Source: Thermoplasmata archaeon
GTDB lineage: Archaea; Thermoplasmatota; Thermoplasmata; Lutacidiplasmatales; UBA184
Assembly (NCBI GenBank): GCA_030043855.1
Contig: JASHWW010000125.1
Location: 1 to 26,168 of the forward strand
Direction: 5' to 3'
DNA: 26,168 nt
The position numbers were made by a program, and so were the translations under genes. Under the pieces are notes generated by a model. That model was not told the origin of the DNA. It worked only from the letters and a program-made list of their open reading frames with translations, and made no database searches. This document shows positions 1 through 7,293 of this stretch, piece after piece; the first letter of the stretch is position 1; each line of letters begins with the position of its first letter.

Positions 1-16
1 GGCGGTGCCGGAGCGC

Positions 17-1264
17 TCACCGGAGCGCCTCCGAGATCCCCACCCGCAGAGCCGACCGGGCGGCGACGAGACTCGCAACGACCGACAGCAGCAGCACGGC
101 GCCGACGATCTCCCCGAGGAGGCGGGGCGGGAAGATCGCCAACGAAGCGGCCTCCTGGACCGTCCCGGACGCGTCCGCGGCCAAGGCCGCGACGACGGCG
201 TACCCCCCGAGCACGCCCACGACGGCGCCGGCCGCCGCGAGCGTGAAGCCGTCCGCGACGACCCCGAGCGCGATCGAGCCCCGCGAGAGACCCAACGCTC
301 GACGGATCCCGATCGACCGGCGGTTCGCCTCGATCCGACGCAGGAGCACCAGGGCGAGGAACAGGAGGCCGACGACCAGGCCGACGGAGGAGAGCGCGAG
401 GTAAAATCCGGTCAGCACCGAATCGGCCGCTTCCAGTTGGGCGGCCTCCTGCGAGAGCGAGGCGACCTGGTAGTACGGAACGACCGCCTGGATGCCGGAC
501 TCGACCGCGGCGAGCTGCGTGGGGTCGACCGAGACCGGACCGGTCACCGCGACTTGGATCGTGTCGGACGCGTCCGGGACCACGGTTCCGGTCCCGTTCG
601 CGTAACCGCACATCACCTGAAGGTCGGAGAGCGGCAGGACCAGCGCGAACGCCCCCACCGGCCCCAGCAGGGTCTTCGGGACCCCGAAGATCCCGGTCAC
701 GGTATACGCGACCGCCTCGGACGCGTTGGCCGTCGGGCCGAGCGGGAGCGTGGCCCCGATCGCGAGGTGCGCGCTCGCCGCATACGGGGACGAGACCAGC
801 ACGTCATCGGTCGCCGGTCCCCCGTAACTTCCGTTCGCGAAGTGCGCGAGGTCGGTCGGATCGCCCAGCGGGAGGGGGTTCGGGAAGAGGCCGGACTCGG
901 TCGGGCCGAGCGTCGCGGCGAACGCTTCCGGGATCACCCCCTCGGCGAGCACGGGGGAGGCCCCCTGGCCCGACGGGAACGCGTCGATCGCGATGCTCAG
1001 CACCGGCGAAGCCCACGCGACCCCCGCGACCCGATCGATCGTACTCGCGAGTCCGTGGGAGTGGGCGATCCCATGTTCGCCGCCCGCGCTGACGACGATC
1101 TGGTACCCGGAATTCTCGATCTGCGCGAGCTCGTGGGCGTCCACGCCGCCGCCGACGGACACGAGGACCACGGGGAGCGAGACCGCCGCGCCGATGGCCG
1201 CGATCGCGAGGATCGCCTGCAGGCGGGCGTGGCGCAGAGGACGCGGCCGGAGGGACGGCGTCAC
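17..1264 (-). CDS. ABC transporter permease, MacB/FtsX type (second of a tandem pair)
   Basis: A 415-residue membrane protein with the FtsX/MacB layout: one N-terminal membrane segment (about 17-37), a large extracytoplasmic domain (about 40-285) and three C-terminal segments (about 288-308, 338-360, 382-402). The cytoplasmic loop 'RRSIGIRRALGLSRG' after the second segment is the usual FtsX coupling region. The GTG start at 1264 is chosen because its GTGA overlaps the TGA of the upstream permease, indicating translational coupling. The outer domain shares a short motif, 'HFANGSYGGP' (141-150), with the upstream permease, which points to an old tandem duplication. Such permeases normally work as dimers with an ABC ATPase in export or lipoprotein handling; no ATPase is in this window, so the substrate is unknown. 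The ATPase may lie just beyond position 1. Confidence 0.88.
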   Translation of the reverse strand: MTPSLRPRPLRHARLQAILAIAAIGAAVSLPVVLVSVGGGVDAHELAQIENSGYQIVVSAGGEHGIAHSHGLASTIDRVAGVAWASPVLSIAIDAFPSGQGASPVLAEGVIPEAFAATLGPTESGLFPNPLPLGDPTDLAHFANGSYGGPATDDVLVSSPYAASAHLAIGATLPLGPTANASEAVAYTVTGIFGVPKTLLGPVGAFALVLPLSDLQVMCGYANGTGTVVPDASDTIQVAVTGPVSVDPTQLAAVESGIQAVVPYYQVASLSQEAAQLEAADSVLTGFYLALSSVGLVVGLLFLALVLLRRIEANRRSIGIRRALGLSRGSIALGVVADGFTLAAAGAVVGVLGGYAVVAALAADASGTVQEAASLAIFPPRLLGEIVGAVLLLSVVASLVAARSALRVGISEALR

Positions 1265-2556
1265 GGGGCCCGCAACTCCTCCGCCACGGGGAGCGCCATC
1301 GCCCGGGCGGCGGGGGCGAGCGAGGCCATCAGGCCGATCACGACGACCAGCCCCACACCGGTCCCGATCACCGTGGCGTCGAACGACACGAACGAGAACG
1401 ACGACGGGAGGCCGGCGAGCAACCGCAGCAGGAACGCGTTGACGGCCTCGGCCCCGAAGTAGGCGATCGGCAGGCCGACCGCGAGGCCGAACGCGCCCAA
1501 CAGCAGTCCCTCCTCCACGACGAACCGTCCGACCGCGGCCCGCGAATACCCGACGGCCCGGAGCACCGCGATCTCCCGACTGCGGTCGTCGACCGACATC
1601 TGCAGGATCGTCGTCGTGAACAGCGCCGCGACGACGAGACCGATGACGCCGATCAGCGTGCCGAACGTCCGATAGACGTTCACGACGTTCTGGATGGAGC
1701 CGAGAATCTCCGAGAGCGTGATCACGGTCAGGGACGGGAACGCGGCATGGATCCGACTCTGGTCCGCGGTCGGGTCGGTCGGGTCCGTCAGGTGAATCAG
1801 CACGAGCGAGGCGTAGTCGGTGGGCCCGCTGGCGCCGCCGAGGAGCTGCTGGATCTCGGAGAGGTACCCGTAGGCGAGGAACGCCGAGGGGATGAGCCAG
1901 AACGGGCCGCAGACCCCGACGACGACGAACCCGGTCGCGTTGGCGTACCAGCCCGGGAGGGCGGCGGCGCTGGGCGGACTGGCGGCGCTCAGCCAGACCC
2001 GATCTCCGACCGTGACGCCCAGGGCCCCCGCGAGCCCCTGGTCCAGGACGATCTCGTGCGTCTCGGGACCGTCGTACGATCCGTTCGCGTAGTGCGGATC
2101 GCCCGGGGCCGAGAAGCCCGAGCCGTTGTAGAGCACGGGGGTCTGGATGCCGGCGTTGTCGTCGGGGATCCAACCGACGGTCCCCGAGCTGGTCGGCCCC
2201 CATCCGCCCGGGACCCGGCTCGCATTCGCCGCAGCCCAGAGCGACGCGTTGCCGAACACTAGGTCCCCTACCTGCCACGGGCTCGCGACCGCCACGTTCC
2301 CGTCGGCCTCGGGGATCTCCGTCACCAGCCGGTGCGCTTGGGACACCGGGGGGAACTCGCCCGAGAGAATCGTCGTGTTCGCGCTGGTGGCGATGAGGTC
2401 GACGCCGCTCTGCGTCGCCAGGGTGGACGCGCTCGCCGTCACCCCCGCCGACAGCGCGAGCAGGAGGACCACCAGGCCGACGGCGAGTCCGATCCCGAGG
2501 GACGTCAGGGCAGATCGTCCGGGCCGGCGCCGCAGGGCATCGAGCGCGAACCGCAT
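1261..2556 (-). CDS. ABC transporter permease, MacB/FtsX type (first of a tandem pair)
   Basis: 431 residues with membrane segments at about 17-38, 299-320, 348-370 and 398-418 and an outer domain of about 255 residues between the first two. The loop 'DDRSREIAVLRAVGYSR' (323-339) is the characteristic FtsX-domain coupling loop that contacts the ABC ATPase. The outer domain carries several N-glycosylation sequons and the motif 'HYANGSYDGP' shared with the next permease. It begins 16 bp after mptA with no clear promoter or Shine-Dalgarno of its own, so it is probably co-transcribed with mptA, although the functions look unrelated. The two permeases likely form a heterodimer. The family assignment is firm; the transported substrate cannot be told. 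Confidence 0.9.
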   Translation of the reverse strand: MRFALDALRRRPGRSALTSLGIGLAVGLVVLLLALSAGVTASASTLATQSGVDLIATSANTTILSGEFPPVSQAHRLVTEIPEADGNVAVASPWQVGDLVFGNASLWAAANASRVPGGWGPTSSGTVGWIPDDNAGIQTPVLYNGSGFSAPGDPHYANGSYDGPETHEIVLDQGLAGALGVTVGDRVWLSAASPPSAAALPGWYANATGFVVVGVCGPFWLIPSAFLAYGYLSEIQQLLGGASGPTDYASLVLIHLTDPTDPTADQSRIHAAFPSLTVITLSEILGSIQNVVNVYRTFGTLIGVIGLVVAALFTTTILQMSVDDRSREIAVLRAVGYSRAAVGRFVVEEGLLLGAFGLAVGLPIAYFGAEAVNAFLLRLLAGLPSSFSFVSFDATVIGTGVGLVVVIGLMASLAPAARAMALPVAEELRAP

Positions 2557-2572
2557 CCGTCGACCCCGGTCG

Positions 2573-3481
2573 TCAGCCGGCCCCGGAGCGTCGGAGCTCG
2601 CCGAACGAGACCCGGTGCGACGCTTCCACGTTGTACTTGTGGATCGACTCCTCGCTCACGGTCTCCGCGTTCGCCACGACGTCGTCGGGCAGGCCCGGAA
2701 ATCGGTTCGGCAGGCCCCCGAGCAGGTCCCGAACCACGTCCTCGACGAACTTCGGACGGCGATGGGCATCGAGGACGACCTTCGCCTCGTCGCCGCGCTT
2801 CAGGATCGCGTACGTCGGGCTCGACTGGGCGGCCTCGATGGCGGCGATCAAGTCGTCCACCTCCACGTCCGTTCGGTCCACGAGTTCCAGCCGCAGCCGC
2901 GTCCGGTTCCGCTGATTGTGCGACACGATCGGCAGGTCGCGGAACCGGGCGTCCCCGAGCTCGGGGTACTCGCGAACGAGGGCTTCGCGGCACGACTCCA
3001 TGGCGCAGGGGCACGCCGTCATCCCGACCGCCTCGGCACCCACGATGCGAGCGTTCGCGACGGCCCCGTCGGACGACCGCGCGGCGCGGGCCTCCGCCAG
3101 GAGCGTGTAGTCCTCGAAGCTGCTGCGTTCCGGAGTCACTCCCCGGCGCAGGAAGTACTCCGCGGACGCGGCAACGTGCGACTCCGTCGCGGTCGGATGG
3201 CGCGCGAGCAACTCGCGGGCGATCGACGAGCACGCGGACTCGAGGCTCTCGGCCGGCCGAACCACGGTCGCATCGACGATCTCGGCGAGGATCTCGGCGT
3301 TGCGCGAGAGGTCGGACCCCTTGCGGCTGGACGGGAGGTCGACCGAGACGCGGAAGGTGGCGGAGAGCGAGTTCGCCCGCTCGCCCCGGAGTACCACGAT
3401 CGGTTTCCGGATCCCCGAAACGCCGACCGAACGCAGCCGGAGCCGACCCTGGTCGGGCGGCATCGCATGCACGTCGCGCAT
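2573..3481 (-). CDS. mptA: GTP cyclohydrolase MptA (type IV / FolE2 family)
   Basis: 302 residues, full length for the MptA/FolE2 (COG1469) family. Family-typical motifs are 'RKGSDLSRN' (53-61), 'GMTACPCA' (153-160) carrying the metal-binding cysteine, 'SHNQRN' (187-192) and 'SEESIHKYNVEASH' (276-289). In archaea MptA is an Fe(II)-dependent enzyme that opens GTP to 7,8-dihydroneopterin 2',3'-cyclic phosphate, the first step towards (methano)pterin-type C1 carriers; related FolE2 proteins feed folate and deazaguanine tRNA modification. Which end product applies here cannot be decided from the window. The ATG at 3481 lies 28 nt from a TATA-like GGTTAAACC, so the transcript is probably leaderless or nearly so. 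The gene is divergent from the DUF59 gene and is followed by the two permeases. Confidence 0.92.
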   Translation of the reverse strand: MRDVHAMPPDQGRLRLRSVGVSGIRKPIVVLRGERANSLSATFRVSVDLPSSRKGSDLSRNAEILAEIVDATVVRPAESLESACSSIARELLARHPTATESHVAASAEYFLRRGVTPERSSFEDYTLLAEARAARSSDGAVANARIVGAEAVGMTACPCAMESCREALVREYPELGDARFRDLPIVSHNQRNRTRLRLELVDRTDVEVDDLIAAIEAAQSSPTYAILKRGDEAKVVLDAHRRPKFVEDVVRDLLGGLPNRFPGLPDDVVANAETVSEESIHKYNVEASHRVSFGELRRSGAG

Positions 3482-3504
3482 CGTCGTTCCGTGCCACTCG
3501 GGGG

Positions 3505-3513
3505 TCGGGTTAA
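3505..3513 (-). promoter_or_regulatory. TATA-like element of mptA
   Basis: GGTTAAACC, an A/T island in GC-rich surroundings, centred 28 nt upstream of the mptA start codon. It is palindromic, but no gene on the other strand starts at the matching distance. Confidence 0.6.
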
Positions 3514-3559
3514 ACCCTTGCTTCCCGGCGTCCGGCGGGGCGCGAGCGCCAGCGAGCCG

Positions 3560-3565
3560 TTATAG
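3560..3565 (+). promoter_or_regulatory. TATA element of the DUF59 gene
   Basis: TTATAG centred about 26 nt upstream of the ATG at 3589, the spacing expected if transcription begins at the start codon itself (leaderless mRNA). Confidence 0.65.
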
Positions 3566-3588
3566 CCGCCGGGCCGCTCGTCGGGTCG

Positions 3589-3966
3589 ATGAGCGACCCC
3601 GCTCCTCCGACGAGCCCCCCCGCCCCGTCGGCGGCATCGCCCGCCCCGTCGGGAGGGCCCGCGTACGCGGAACGCGAGCACCTGATCACCGAGAACCTGA
3701 AGCAGATCTACGACCCCGAGATCCCGATGAACATCGTCGACCTCGGTCTGATCTACGGGTTCGAGTGGCAGGGGGACGACGTGACGCTCAAGATGACGCT
3801 CACGGCGCCGGGTTGCCCGGTCGCCGGCATCCTCGCCGAGGAAGTGAAGCTCGCGATCGAGAAGGTGCCGAACGTCCACGCCGCGAAGGTCGACATGATC
3901 TGGGATCCGCCGTGGAGCCCGGATCGGATGAGCGAATTCGCCAAACGCCAGTTCGGGTATGCCTGA
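3589..3966 (+). CDS. MIP18/DUF59 family Fe-S cluster assembly protein (SufT/PaaD-like)
   Basis: 125 residues. After a low-complexity Pro/Ala/Ser stretch (1-25) comes a single DUF59 domain with 'DPEIPMNIVDLGLIY' (42-56), 'TAPGCP' (72-77) with the conserved cysteine, and a C-terminal 'WDPPW' (105-109). Proteins of this family (SufT, PaaD, eukaryotic CIA2) help deliver or mature Fe-S clusters on target enzymes. The start is supported by the TATA element 26 nt upstream. The stop overlaps the next gene, a GNAT acetyltransferase, by 8 bp (ATGCCTGA), so the two are translationally coupled. The Pro-rich leader is unlike the short N-termini usual in this family; a later start is possible but no in-frame alternative is positioned as well relative to the TATA element. 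Confidence 0.88.
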   Translation: MSDPAPPTSPPAPSAASPAPSGGPAYAEREHLITENLKQIYDPEIPMNIVDLGLIYGFEWQGDDVTLKMTLTAPGCPVAGILAEEVKLAIEKVPNVHAAKVDMIWDPPWSPDRMSEFAKRQFGYA

Positions 3967-4552
3967 GTCGGTCCCGTCGACCGGGACTGCGGGCGGCGGG
4001 CTGACCGTCCGCGACCTCCGCTGGGACGACCTCGACGCGATGATCGAGACGTACTACGCCCTCTACGACGAGCGCGCGCGGGGGGACCCGATCGGGATCC
4101 ATCTGTTCGCCGAGCGGCCGTCGCGCTCCGACGAGGTCGGCTGGTTCACCTCGCTCTACCGCCGCGTGCTCGCGAACGACGCGGTCGTCGCGGTGGCCGA
4201 CGTGGCGGGCCGCGCGGTCGGGCACTGCACGATCGCGACGGTGGGACTCGAACATGGGTCGGAGACCGATCACGTGGGGCTGCTCGGGATCGTCGTCGCG
4301 CAGGCGCACCGCGGTCACGGCGTCGGTCGCGCCCTGATGCTCGGCGCGCTCGAGCGCGCCCGGGGCCGGTTCGAGATCGTGCTCCTCGACGTGTTCGCGA
4401 ACAACCACCGAGCGCGCCACCTCTACGAACAGCTCGGGTTCCAGATCCGCGGCCGGCTTCCGTTCCACGCCAAGCGGGGGGGCCAGTACTACGACGCCGA
4501 CGAGATGTGGCTCGACCTCCGCCACTGGTCCCCTCCGACCGCCAACCGTTAA
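3959..4552 (+). CDS. GNAT family N-acetyltransferase
   Basis: 197 residues with a clear GNAT fold signature: motif A 'RGHGVGRALM' (118-127), which binds the acetyl-CoA pyrophosphate, followed by 'FANNHRARHLYEQLGF' (146-161), the typical motif B region. It would transfer an acetyl group from acetyl-CoA to an amine; the acceptor (small molecule or protein N-terminus) cannot be named. It overlaps the DUF59 gene by 8 bp and must share its transcript. The stop codon TAA at 4550-4552 lies in the sequence AACCGTTAAGG, which also appears to serve as the TATA element of the next gene. Confidence 0.85.
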   Translation: MPESVPSTGTAGGGLTVRDLRWDDLDAMIETYYALYDERARGDPIGIHLFAERPSRSDEVGWFTSLYRRVLANDAVVAVADVAGRAVGHCTIATVGLEHGSETDHVGLLGIVVAQAHRGHGVGRALMLGALERARGRFEIVLLDVFANNHRARHLYEQLGFQIRGRLPFHAKRGGQYYDADEMWLDLRHWSPPTANR

Positions 4553-4553
4553 G
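4549..4553 (+). promoter_or_regulatory. TATA-like element of the DUF1684 gene, overlapping a stop codon
   Basis: TTAAG centred 26 nt upstream of the ATG at 4577. Its TAA is the stop codon of the GNAT gene, so one triplet ends translation of one gene and probably positions TBP for the next. Confidence 0.6.
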
Positions 4554-4576
4554 GCGGGCTCCGGGTCGCCCCGGCG

Positions 4577-5278
4577 ATGGCGGCGGACGACGGCTGGGAG
4601 CGCGAACTCGAGACCGAGCGCGCGATGAAGAACGAGTTCATGGCCCGGCACCCCGAGTCGCCGTTCATCGCCGGCCGGGTGCCGTTCCACGACCTGCGGT
4701 ACTTCCCGCCGGACGCATCGCTCCGGATCGAGGCGCGGCTGGAGCGGCGGGCGACCCCGGAGGAAGCGTACCTCCGGACCAACCGCGACAACCAGGCCGT
4801 GATGCGGCTCCTGGGCGAGCTGACGTTCTCGCTCGGGGGTCGGGAGCTGCGGCTCCGGGTCTTCCATGCGGGGGAGGGGGTCGGGGCCTCGGTCTTCGTC
4901 CCGTTCCGGGACACGACGAGCGGCCGGGAGAGCTACGGACCGGGCCGCTACCTGACGCTGGAACTGAACGAGGCCGACGTCTACGAGCTCGACTTCAACC
5001 GTGCGTTCAATCCATACTGCGCCTACACGGACGACTTCGAGTGCGGGTTCCCGCCGGCCGAGAACGACCTGCCGGTCCCGATCCGGGCCGGGGAGAAGGT
5101 CTGGGCCGCCGACCGCAACCCGCGGACTCCGTCCTCCCTGATGCTGGCGCGCGCGGGACGACCCGCGCGCCGCAAGCCCGCCACCCGCACCGGGCGTGCC
5201 GCGAAGCCCGCACGGCGTACGCCCGTCGCCCGCCGGCGCGCTACAGGTGCCCGCCGAACGAAGCGATCGCCCCGTTGA
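4577..5278 (+). CDS. DUF1684 domain protein with a basic C-terminal tail
   Basis: 233 residues. Residues about 5-185 match the DUF1684 family: 'SPFIAGRVPFHDLRYFPPD', then 'VFVPFRDTTSG', 'YGPGRYL', 'LDFNRAFNPYCAY', 'PPAENDLPVPIRAGEK'. The family is widespread in bacteria and haloarchaea but has no established biochemical role. Residues about 190-233 form a strongly basic Arg/Lys/Ala/Pro tail without acidic residues, likely disordered and able to bind nucleic acid or other polyanions; this tail is not part of the domain. The last 38 bp overlap the 3' end of marC on the opposite strand. The start has its own TATA element 26 nt upstream, so the gene is probably expressed separately from the DUF59/GNAT pair. 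Confidence 0.85.
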   Translation: MAADDGWERELETERAMKNEFMARHPESPFIAGRVPFHDLRYFPPDASLRIEARLERRATPEEAYLRTNRDNQAVMRLLGELTFSLGGRELRLRVFHAGEGVGASVFVPFRDTTSGRESYGPGRYLTLELNEADVYELDFNRAFNPYCAYTDDFECGFPPAENDLPVPIRAGEKVWAADRNPRTPSSLMLARAGRPARRKPATRTGRAAKPARRTPVARRRATGARRTKRSPR

Positions 5279-5879
5279 CCACGAACTGGACCCCGACCGC
5301 GGCCAGCAGGAGCCCGAGCACCCGGGTCATCGCCATGACGCCGACCCGGCCGAACGCTCGCAGGATCACCTGGCCGTAGTGGAGAATGAAGTACGAGAGG
5401 GCGGTCGTGATCAGGATCGCCACGAACGTCGCGACGATCACGAACGGGTCGGACCCGGCGTTGCCCTCGTAGATCATCACCGTCGAGATCGCGCCGGGGC
5501 CGGCGAGCAGGGGGATCCCGAGGGGCACGACCGAGATCTCGTCCCGTCGTGCGATTGCGTCGTCCCGGTCCGCGGTCGAGAGCCGCGTCCGCGTCACCTC
5601 CCCGTGGAGCATGTCGAACGCGACGACGAACAGGAGGATGCCGCCCGCGATCTCGAAGGCGCCGAGGGTGAACCCGAACGCCTGGAAGAGAAATCGGCCG
5701 ACGAGCGCGAACGAGGCGAGGACCGCCCCTTCCACGAGGACCGCGCGGGTGACGATCACGCGTCGGTCGGCCGCGTCGAACGACTCGGTGAGGGAGACGA
5801 AGAACGGCAGGGTCCCGATCGGATCGACGATCGCGAACAGGCTGATCGTGACGGCGATGAAGAACTCGATGTCCGTCAC
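5241..5879 (-). CDS. marC: MarC family integral membrane protein
   Basis: 212 residues, about six membrane segments, normal family length. The N-terminal 'SLFAIVDPIGTLPFFVSLT' (13-31) and the central 'PLGIPLLAGPGAISTV' (119-134) are the repeated signature half-motifs of the MarC/SNO family. The family is membrane-bound and conserved, but its transport or sensing role is not established; the old link to multiple antibiotic resistance was withdrawn for E. coli MarC. The start is a GTG at 5879, the only candidate that keeps the first membrane segment. Its 3' end overlaps the basic tail of the DUF1684 gene by 38 bp on the other strand, an arrangement in which both transcripts could interfere. Confidence 0.88.
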   Translation of the reverse strand: MTDIEFFIAVTISLFAIVDPIGTLPFFVSLTESFDAADRRVIVTRAVLVEGAVLASFALVGRFLFQAFGFTLGAFEIAGGILLFVVAFDMLHGEVTRTRLSTADRDDAIARRDEISVVPLGIPLLAGPGAISTVMIYEGNAGSDPFVIVATFVAILITTALSYFILHYGQVILRAFGRVGVMAMTRVLGLLLAAVGVQFVVNGAIASFGGHL

Positions 5880-5884
5880 GTCCG

Positions 5885-5905
5885 CGCTCCCGTCGGGCGG
5901 GAGCG
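5885..5905 (-). other. Hairpin between the methyltransferase gene and marC
   Basis: An 8-bp GC stem (CGCTCCCG / CGGGAGCG) with a 5-nt loop TCGGG. It lies downstream of the methyltransferase stop and 6 nt upstream of the marC start. It could end the upstream transcript or sit in the short marC leader; no T-run follows. Confidence 0.5.
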
Positions 5906-5914
5906 TCCGACCGC

Positions 5915-5920
5915 TTCAAC
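5915..5920 (-). promoter_or_regulatory. Weak TATA-like candidate for marC
   Basis: On the minus strand this reads GTTGAA, centred 38 nt before the GTG start of marC, farther than the leaderless spacing of the other genes. It would place the transcription start inside the neighbouring hairpin. Low certainty. Confidence 0.3.
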
Positions 5921-5953
5921 CCTTCGGACGCCGCCGCTCGTCGCGATCGGAGT

Positions 5954-6736
5954 TCACCGGACCGCGACGAGAACCCGGTTCTCCCAGCGACTCCAGACGA
6001 CCTCGGAGGCGCGGAAACCGGCGCGAGCGAGGGCGCGCCGGTGCCCGTCGAGGTCGAGCGGCGGCACGCGCTCGTGGTGGGGGGGCACGCGGTCCGCGCG
6101 GAGTTCGACCTCCTCGCGAAGCGCCGGCTCCTTCTGGACCTCCCTCCACCATCGCCGCCACGACTCCCCGCCCGACGGTCCGGCAGGAGAGGACTCCCAG
6201 CGAGCGCGGCGGGCGAGACGTCGCATCCGCTCGGACGTCGCCGGATACGCGAGATGATCGCCGTTGACCAACACTCCGCCTGGCCGGAGTCGGCGGGCGA
6301 GCGTTCGGTACAGGGCATTCAGTTCGGCCGGGGCGAGCCAATGCAGCGCGGTCGTCGAGACGGCCGCATCGAACCGACCCGCCGGCACGGTCCGCGTCCA
6401 ACCGGGCTTACGCAGGTCGGCCTCGTGCCAACTGAGGCGTCCCCCGACGGTCCCGAGTCCGACCCGTCCCAAGCGCAGCAGGATCGGGTCGAAGTCGACC
6501 GCCGCGCCGCGCGCGAGCGGGAACTCGTGGAGCACCCGCTCCGAGAGGGAACCGCACCCCGCACCGAGGTCGAGGAAACGGAAGCGGGCGGGGAGCGCGG
6601 CCGAGAGCACGTCCAGCATCGCGTGGAAGCGCTCCTCGCGATCGGGCAGGTACCGCTCCTGCTGACGATCCCACCGACGGCGCCACTCGCGCGCGCGGGC
6701 GACGCGGAGCGGAGGCGGGCGCGAGGGCGCGGTCAC
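5954..6736 (-). CDS. Class I SAM-dependent methyltransferase
   Basis: 260 residues with a Rossmann-type methyltransferase core. Motif I is 'LDLGAGCGS' (55-63), the acidic residue ending strand 2 is in 'VDFD' (80-83), and 'FDAAVSTTALHWL' (122-134) followed by 'LRPGGVLV' (150-157) are motifs IV-VI; the 'HWL' pattern resembles trans-aconitate methyltransferase-like and other Methyltransf_25-type enzymes acting on small molecules. The acceptor is unknown. The GTG start at 6736 is chosen because GTGA overlaps the stop of the upstream gene by 4 bp; the same frame stays open much farther upstream, but that part is only antisense low-complexity sequence. The two genes form a coupled pair divergent from osmC. 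Confidence 0.85.
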   Translation of the reverse strand: MTAPSRPPPLRVARAREWRRRWDRQQERYLPDREERFHAMLDVLSAALPARFRFLDLGAGCGSLSERVLHEFPLARGAAVDFDPILLRLGRVGLGTVGGRLSWHEADLRKPGWTRTVPAGRFDAAVSTTALHWLAPAELNALYRTLARRLRPGGVLVNGDHLAYPATSERMRRLARRARWESSPAGPSGGESWRRWWREVQKEPALREEVELRADRVPPHHERVPPLDLDGHRRALARAGFRASEVVWSRWENRVLVAVR

Positions 6737-7206
6737 GAACCTCCCAACGGACGGGACGCGGTCCGGTGCCGGCTGCGGGGCCGCGCCTTCCGCCGGCGGA
6801 TCGGACGGACCGCGCCTCGGGCCCGCGCGGCCGCATCCGACGCCAGCTCCGGGGCCGGGCGCGCCCGAGTCGGTGCGGCCCTCGCCCGGCGATGCGCCGG
6901 AGCGGGGACGTTCCGGGCGCGGAGGTGGAGCACGAGCGGCTCCTTCTGGGGGTTCGCGAGCAACAGCACGTAGCGACCCGGAGCCTCGGGGTCGAAGAAG
7001 ATCCGGGCCCCGCCCGCGAGCCGGACCCGCTGGACGAACGGTCCCTCGGGGTGACCGATCAGCAGGACGAACGACCGGCCCGGGCGGGGATTCTCGAGGT
7101 CGACGTCGATCTCGCACGACGGCGCCTCGAGTTCGAACTCGATCCGGACCGTCGAGACGGGCTCGACGACGAGGTACCGTGGGAGGCGGTCGAGCGGTGT
7201 CGCCAC
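6733..7206 (-). CDS. Hypothetical small beta-rich protein with a basic tail, coupled to the methyltransferase
   Basis: 157 residues, not recognised. Residues 1 to about 100 look like a beta-sandwich: alternating hydrophobic strands, 'GGARIFFDPEAPGRYVLLLANP' split by a turn, reminiscent of GOLD/emp24-like or PPC-type folds, but only by pattern. Residues about 102-157 are an Arg/Ala/Pro-rich, probably disordered, basic tail. There is no signal peptide or membrane segment. The GTG start at 7206 lies exactly 26 nt from a CTTTT element on the same strand, which supports it over upstream readings of the open frame. The stop overlaps the methyltransferase start (GTGA), so the two products are likely to act together; this protein might be a binding partner or a substrate carrier of the enzyme. 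Confidence 0.65.
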   Translation of the reverse strand: MATPLDRLPRYLVVEPVSTVRIEFELEAPSCEIDVDLENPRPGRSFVLLIGHPEGPFVQRVRLAGGARIFFDPEAPGRYVLLLANPQKEPLVLHLRARNVPAPAHRRARAAPTRARPAPELASDAAARARGAVRPIRRRKARPRSRHRTASRPLGGS

Positions 7207-7229
7207 GGTCCTCGACCCCTCCGGAACGG

Positions 7230-7234
7230 AAAAG
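7230..7234 (-). promoter_or_regulatory. TATA-like element of the methyltransferase operon
   Basis: Reads AACTTTTCC on the minus strand, centred 26 nt from the GTG at 7206. It is the only A/T-rich spot in this stretch at that distance. Confidence 0.55.
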
Positions 7235-7265
7235 TTGCGCGTCCGGACCGACGGGTTCGACGAGG

Positions 7266-7270
7266 TTAAG
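7266..7270 (+). promoter_or_regulatory. TATA-like element of osmC
   Basis: TTAAG in GAGGTTAAGTC, centred 26 nt before the osmC ATG. It lies back to back with the promoter of the methyltransferase operon. Confidence 0.6.
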
Positions 7271-7293
7271 TCGGCCCCGTCGGTGGGCGGCGT

